This document shows positions 60,490 through 64,000 of a stretch of DNA of 64,000 bases, one piece after another (positions within the stretch are counted from its first letter, which is position 1; the number at the start of each line of letters is the position of its first letter). Source of the stretch: Plectrocnemia conspersa (lineage: Eukaryota; Arthropoda; Insecta; Trichoptera; Polycentropodidae); contig VTFK01000376.1 in assembly GCA_009617715.1 (NCBI GenBank), forward strand, positions 209,243 through 273,242. Reading direction: 5' to 3'. The translations under genes were made by a program, and so were the position numbers. Below the pieces are notes generated by a model that saw nothing but the letters and a program-made list of their open reading frames with translations, made no database searches and was not told the origin of the DNA.

Positions 60490-60900
60490 TGAAGCAAAAA
60501 TATTATTCACGTGAATTGAAGGTACTTTTGCATGTAGTATATAATTTTCATACTAGTATCAACGCAACCAATCCCACGGTTAATCGTCGTGATGAATTGC
60601 CATCGCCACATCTGATATTTCGATTAATCAGCTCGACGCGTCCGATAGAATGGATTTGCAATGACGCAGGTTAATTTTCGACTAGTAAGTTCATCACCGA
60701 CGATTCGAACAAGAATCAATCACATTCAGCTGACCGGCCATTTGGGAACCATCGCATCGGTTTTTCCATTAAACTTTCGTCGTTTGAACCGGGTGCCCGG
60801 TCGTAAAATCACCTGACGACACGTTAAATGACACCTGACACGTACCACTTACATGCGCAATTCTATAAAAAGGATTTTATATGCGAGAGTCTCTGCTTTG
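60490..60900. other. GC-richer non-repetitive island
   Basis: High-complexity sequence with many CpG words directly after the LINE fragment. A 61-codon plus frame has no recognisable domain. A candidate conserved non-coding block, no function assigned. Confidence 0.4.
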
Positions 60901-61416
60901 CGGCCTTGACAGTGATTTATACAAGGGGGCATGTTAAGAAAAAAATTACAAAGGAATAATACATTTCATTTTATTCCCGTTCATTTGGGAATAGGCACTT
61001 ATGTTTATTTTACGAACGTCTATGTATGTGGATTTATTTTAAATGAAAGCTTATTTTATTGCAATATATACAACTTTAACTAAGTTTGAATATTATATTA
61101 AATGTATATTTAAATAATACAAGACAAAGCAAAAGAGGCAAAACTATTATATGTATTAACAATATTTATATTATAAATATTTATTTTATTTTAACGCATC
61201 TTTTGTATTTAAGTATAAAGCTTGGAACGCAAAATGCAATTAAACAAAGATTGAGAAAAATAGCAAACAAGTATACTGAAAAACAATTATTGTAACTCTT
61301 TCACAATTTCTCGACCTCAGAGATATCAATCAAGCAGATGTCACTTTCTAAAGACGTATATTTAAGAATATAATGCATGATTGTGATTGTTGAGCAAGCT
61401 TTGCAGCCTTGAATAT

Positions 61417-61424
61417 GTAAGGGC
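61417..61424. repeat. hAT target-site duplication, left
   Basis: gtaagggc, identical to 62536-62543. Confidence 0.93.
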
Positions 61425-62535
61425 TAGAGTCTCCAATTACTCGAAACATCAACTACTCGAGTATCGAATATTAAAATTTTAAAATACTCGAGTACTCGAG
61501 TACTTTCGAGTATTTACCAAATGTACCAAAATAGCTAAAATTCAAATTAGTGTACATATAAATAAATAAATAAAATACTTAGTATGTTAATTTTTACAAT
61601 TATTTTAACTTCACGAACATACTTTTAAAACAATAATGCAAAAAGTGTCTTGAATTTAATATTACTGCTAACCTTTGGTTTTATTATTCCCGTTATGGAA
61701 AAAACCCTTTCCGTTGCTGTTGATGTTGGTCTTATTGTCATTAACGCGTTGGATAAGGCTTATAATTTATATCTGTTCGCTTTTTATAGATATAAAATTT
61801 TTTGAACTCTCTTTTTATGTTCTTTTCTTTCATTCCCTTCTCTGCTTTTCTCTTATTTCCTTCGACTATTGACAAAATAGCATTTTGTAATTCTTTTTGA
61901 ATAGATTATTTTCTCAACAATATACAATATTCTACTCCTTCTGATTAATGCGAAGAATTTAAATCTATATCCTTCGAAGATGTATTTGGGTGAATCCCTT
62001 TCACTCTAGAGCTAAACGGTTCGCAAAGAACTGACTTTACTTTAAATGCCTTTAAAACACACAATTGTTTTGATATCTATTTTAAGCTGAGGGATCAGTA
62101 TAAACAATTTACAACACTTTACGCTACAACTGTATAGTCATAAAACCTAAAATTTTTTTTTGTTGATATTTCATATTGTTCATTGCCATAAATTAGATAA
62201 GTCGGGACTGTCGAACAGAAAACACAAAAGAAATTTCTCCAAAAAACCCACTAACATAGCCGACGACCGGAACTATGCAACTATGGAACTATGAAAAAAT
62301 TATACCTGATAGTAACCGCTCTAACTCGGGACTTTGGGCATAAACGCCAAATAAAAGCAAGACGTTAACCTTTACTGGACCGAGTTAAAGTTATTTTTGT
62401 TTCTGAAATATTTCAAAATTTTTTAATTTCGAGTATTAATCGAGTAATTTTCAAAATACTCGATTATCAAGTACTTGAAAAATAGACAAAAATACTCGAG
62501 TATCGAGTACTCGATTACTCGAATTGGAGACTCTA
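61425..62535 (-). mobile_element. hAT element with perfect TSD and tactcgagta subterminal repeats
   Basis: Terminal inverted repeats tagagtctccaatt are identical for 14 bp at both ends and are flanked by identical 8-bp duplications (gtaagggc). Both subterminal regions are packed with copies of an actcgag/tactcgagtactcgagta motif in both orientations, the arrangement seen where hAT transposases bind. A transposase C-terminus is encoded on the minus strand at 61625-61755. At 1111 bp the element is an internal-deletion derivative of an autonomous parent. Well-preserved ends suggest it is among the younger insertions in the window. Confidence 0.95.
61625..61755 (-). pseudogene. hAT transposase dimerisation-domain fragment
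   Basis: The minus strand reads ALMTIRPTSTATERVFSITG followed by IIKPKVSSNI and FALLF, then a stop at 61625-61627. RPTSTATERVFSxxG is the hAT C-terminal dimerisation motif (PATSxxSERVFSxAG in AC-like/ZBED-type proteins), and the following helix ends in the usual hydrophobic LxFL position. Upstream the frame is readable as lysine-rich sequence without a clear match. It lies inside the element at 61425-62535 and reads toward its nearest end. Confidence 0.85.
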
Positions 62536-62543
62536 GTAAGGGC
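62536..62543. repeat. hAT target-site duplication, right
   Basis: gtaagggc, identical to 61417-61424. Confidence 0.93.
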
Positions 62544-62984
62544 AGACATTTGGAGTCACCTGGCAGACTCTGGCAGACACTCGAAGAGATCTACAGACGC
62601 TTGTACTAGAAAGAATCAGCCCCACCATACGAGTACCGCAGCAAAGAGTGATTAACCTCCGCAATACACCTACAAAACCTCTGAGGTTCTTCAACCGACA
62701 ACATCCCTGCGCCAGCTTCTCCATCATTGTTCGGTGAAAACATCTCGCCCATCATAGTCTATCGCAATATGTAACATAATCTAATAAAATTCTCACTAGT
62801 TTCTACCTGCGTCTTATTAGCTGTGAAGTCACACACCCCTCAAGGTTTTAAATCCCGAAAAAAATAACTTTGTACTGGTTCAAAGTTCAAAACACTCTAT
62901 ATTTTTTAATAATAAATTATCTCAATACTTTTTTTTTAGACCGAAGGAACGAATTTTACCCTCAGATGCTTTTGGAAGAATCAT

Positions 62985-63605
62985 TTTCACATCTTAAGCT
63001 CCTTCAAGATCATTGAATAAGCCAAAAAAAACCTTAAATTTGATTGGGGAAAATTGTGGCTTAATTGCGTTTGCTCATGAAAAGGAGCCGCCAATTATTG
63101 ATGAAATTATGTCCTTTGGCAATAACATGGGACTTGATGAGTTGATGGAGGAACATAGGCAGGTGTTGATCTCCAAAGAACTAATAGTCTACAAAAGATA
63201 TCTCATCTGAGAAACTCCTCACTTTAAATCAAATTTAAATGTAGAAAACAGTTCAAAACTTCGTTGAAAGGAACTACTTGAATCAATTGAATGACAATGC
63301 AATGTCACATTTTCGTCAAATTCTCAAAAGGAAGCAAAAGCATGCGTCATTAAATAGGTTCCTAGTTAAAGTTCCACGAAAAGAAAAAAGTCAGCAGTGA
63401 TTGCGATATGATTAATTATATTTTTTTATATATTAAATATAAATAATAAAAAATACGTGTATTTTAAATTAAACATTTTTATATGAATATTTTTGGGTTT
63501 TGAACAAATCAACCTAAATTCACAATAATTTATTATTAGAAAATTTGCTTTGAAATACGAGCACGTTTCAGGAACGAATAATGCTCGTAAGCCGAGGTTC
63601 CACTG
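62985..63605 (+). mobile_element. Tigger element, 3' end
   Basis: The right terminus ctcgtaagccgaggttccactg inverts to cagtggaacctcggcttacg, the typical Tigger-family terminal repeat, followed by TA at 63606-63607. Just inside, acgagcacgtttcagg at about 63559 is a subterminal motif. Transposase C-terminal sequence precedes it. The left part of the element is absent, so the insertion is 5'-truncated or deleted; the left limit given is where recognisable coding sequence begins. Confidence 0.88.
63013..63400 (+). pseudogene. Tigger-type transposase C-terminus
   Basis: The first frame (63013-63210) contains IIDEIMSFGNNMGLDELMEE followed by HRQVLISKEL, matching the acidic GLxVxxxDVxELxEEHxxELTxEEL region. 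After a frameshift, 63290-63400 reads NDNAMSHFRQILKRKQKHAS then LNRFLVK and stops. That is the conserved Tigger C-terminus (NDNxMSHFRxILKRRQKQxSLDRFLVKK). No catalytic DDE residues remain. It is a different Tigger copy from the one at 28.2-29.2 kb, with different terminal repeats. Confidence 0.88.
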
Positions 63606-63609
63606 TAAT

Positions 63610-64000
63610 TTGTGTTTACACAAAATACGTTTTGCGTGAAGCGCGAATCTACTTTCACTTAACCTGCTTTACTTTAATTAAAATTAAATTACGAGACTAA
63701 TTTACGTATTTCACTCATAATCTACCATTTCACCATTTTTTTAATTGGCCGCGCGGTAATAAAAATAAAAACAATATCTGTTGCTGTTTTCAAAAAATAG
63801 ATCGATCCAAAATGCGTTTGATAAATATTCGTAAAATAATTAAAATACAACGTAATTTTTTAGTATAAGTGTAAACTAGTAAATCATTTTGAAAAATTTA
63901 AAACCAACTTTTGAAAAAAAAAAAACGGTTCAATTTTTTGTTCTTTTAGCCAAATTTCGTATTTTGGGAAACCCAAGTTTTTTTCCCCCTTTTTGGGGGT
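63610..64000. other. window end, AT-rich; last about 40 bases are homopolymer-like
   Basis: No gene recognised. From about 63960 the sequence becomes a series of stretched single-base runs (ttttttt, ccccc, ttttt, ggggg), unlike the rest of the window. This looks like low-quality sequence at a contig end rather than biology. Confidence 0.5.

Noticed and set aside
1..64000. CRISPR arrays, bacterial operons, phage or plasmid functions, LTR retroelements
   Set aside because: No regularly spaced direct repeats, no ribosome-binding/operon structure, and no integrase, protease or paired LTR seen; the content is eukaryotic.

Overview
The window is AT-rich eukaryotic DNA with no recognisable host gene. 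There is no intact reading frame of normal gene length, no operon structure, no rRNA, no convincing functional tRNA, no LTR retroelement and no CRISPR array. What can be recognised is a graveyard of old transposable elements. The repertoire (Jockey/CR1-like LINEs, several hAT families, pogo/Tigger and Tc1-type DNA transposons, a tRNA-derived SINE-like head) together with the strong A+T bias suggests an arthropod, most likely an insect. This is inference from repeat content; species cannot be fixed from sequence alone.

Layout. 1-5.2 kb: plain AT-rich DNA with small duplications and hairpins. 5.4-5.6 kb: one member of a dispersed repeat whose partner lies at 44.2 kb. 8.2 kb: tRNA-like SINE head. 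9.2-10.1 kb: decayed LINE on the minus strand. 11.55-13.45 kb: a LINE reverse-transcriptase fragment (+) interrupted by a 1.7 kb hAT element with near-perfect 8-bp target duplications. 19.1-19.9 and 23.5-25.4 kb: two copies of a hAT family, each carrying a 235-bp near-perfect palindrome; the second has a perfect 8-bp target duplication. 22.2 kb: LINE fragment. 28.2-29.2 kb: Tigger-like element with TA duplication. 33.3-35.2 kb: ZBED/Charlie-like hAT. 35.3 and 53.5 kb: further fragments of the same LINE family. 36.7-37.9 kb: a third copy of the hAT family, retaining a ZMYM-type transposase fragment. 30.6, 38.1, 56.6 and 60.1 kb: other LINE fragments. 50.9-51.6 kb: Tc1-type transposase. 57.7-58.2 kb: short non-autonomous hAT. 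61.4-62.5 kb: hAT with perfect 8-bp target duplication. 63.0-63.6 kb: Tigger 3' end.

Between the elements are stretches of ordinary AT-rich DNA and several distinctly GC-richer, non-repetitive islands (near 6, 10.5, 22.8, 33.0, 34.3, 36.0, 48.9, 52.8, 56.0 and 60.7 kb). Their short open frames have no recognisable domains. They could be conserved non-coding/regulatory islands of a gene desert, but that needs comparative data.

No new multi-gene biological system is visible. The strongest and most checkable results are the TE boundaries: three hAT elements with 7/8 or 8/8 target duplications, a palindromic insert shared by two hAT copies, and a nested hAT-in-LINE insertion.
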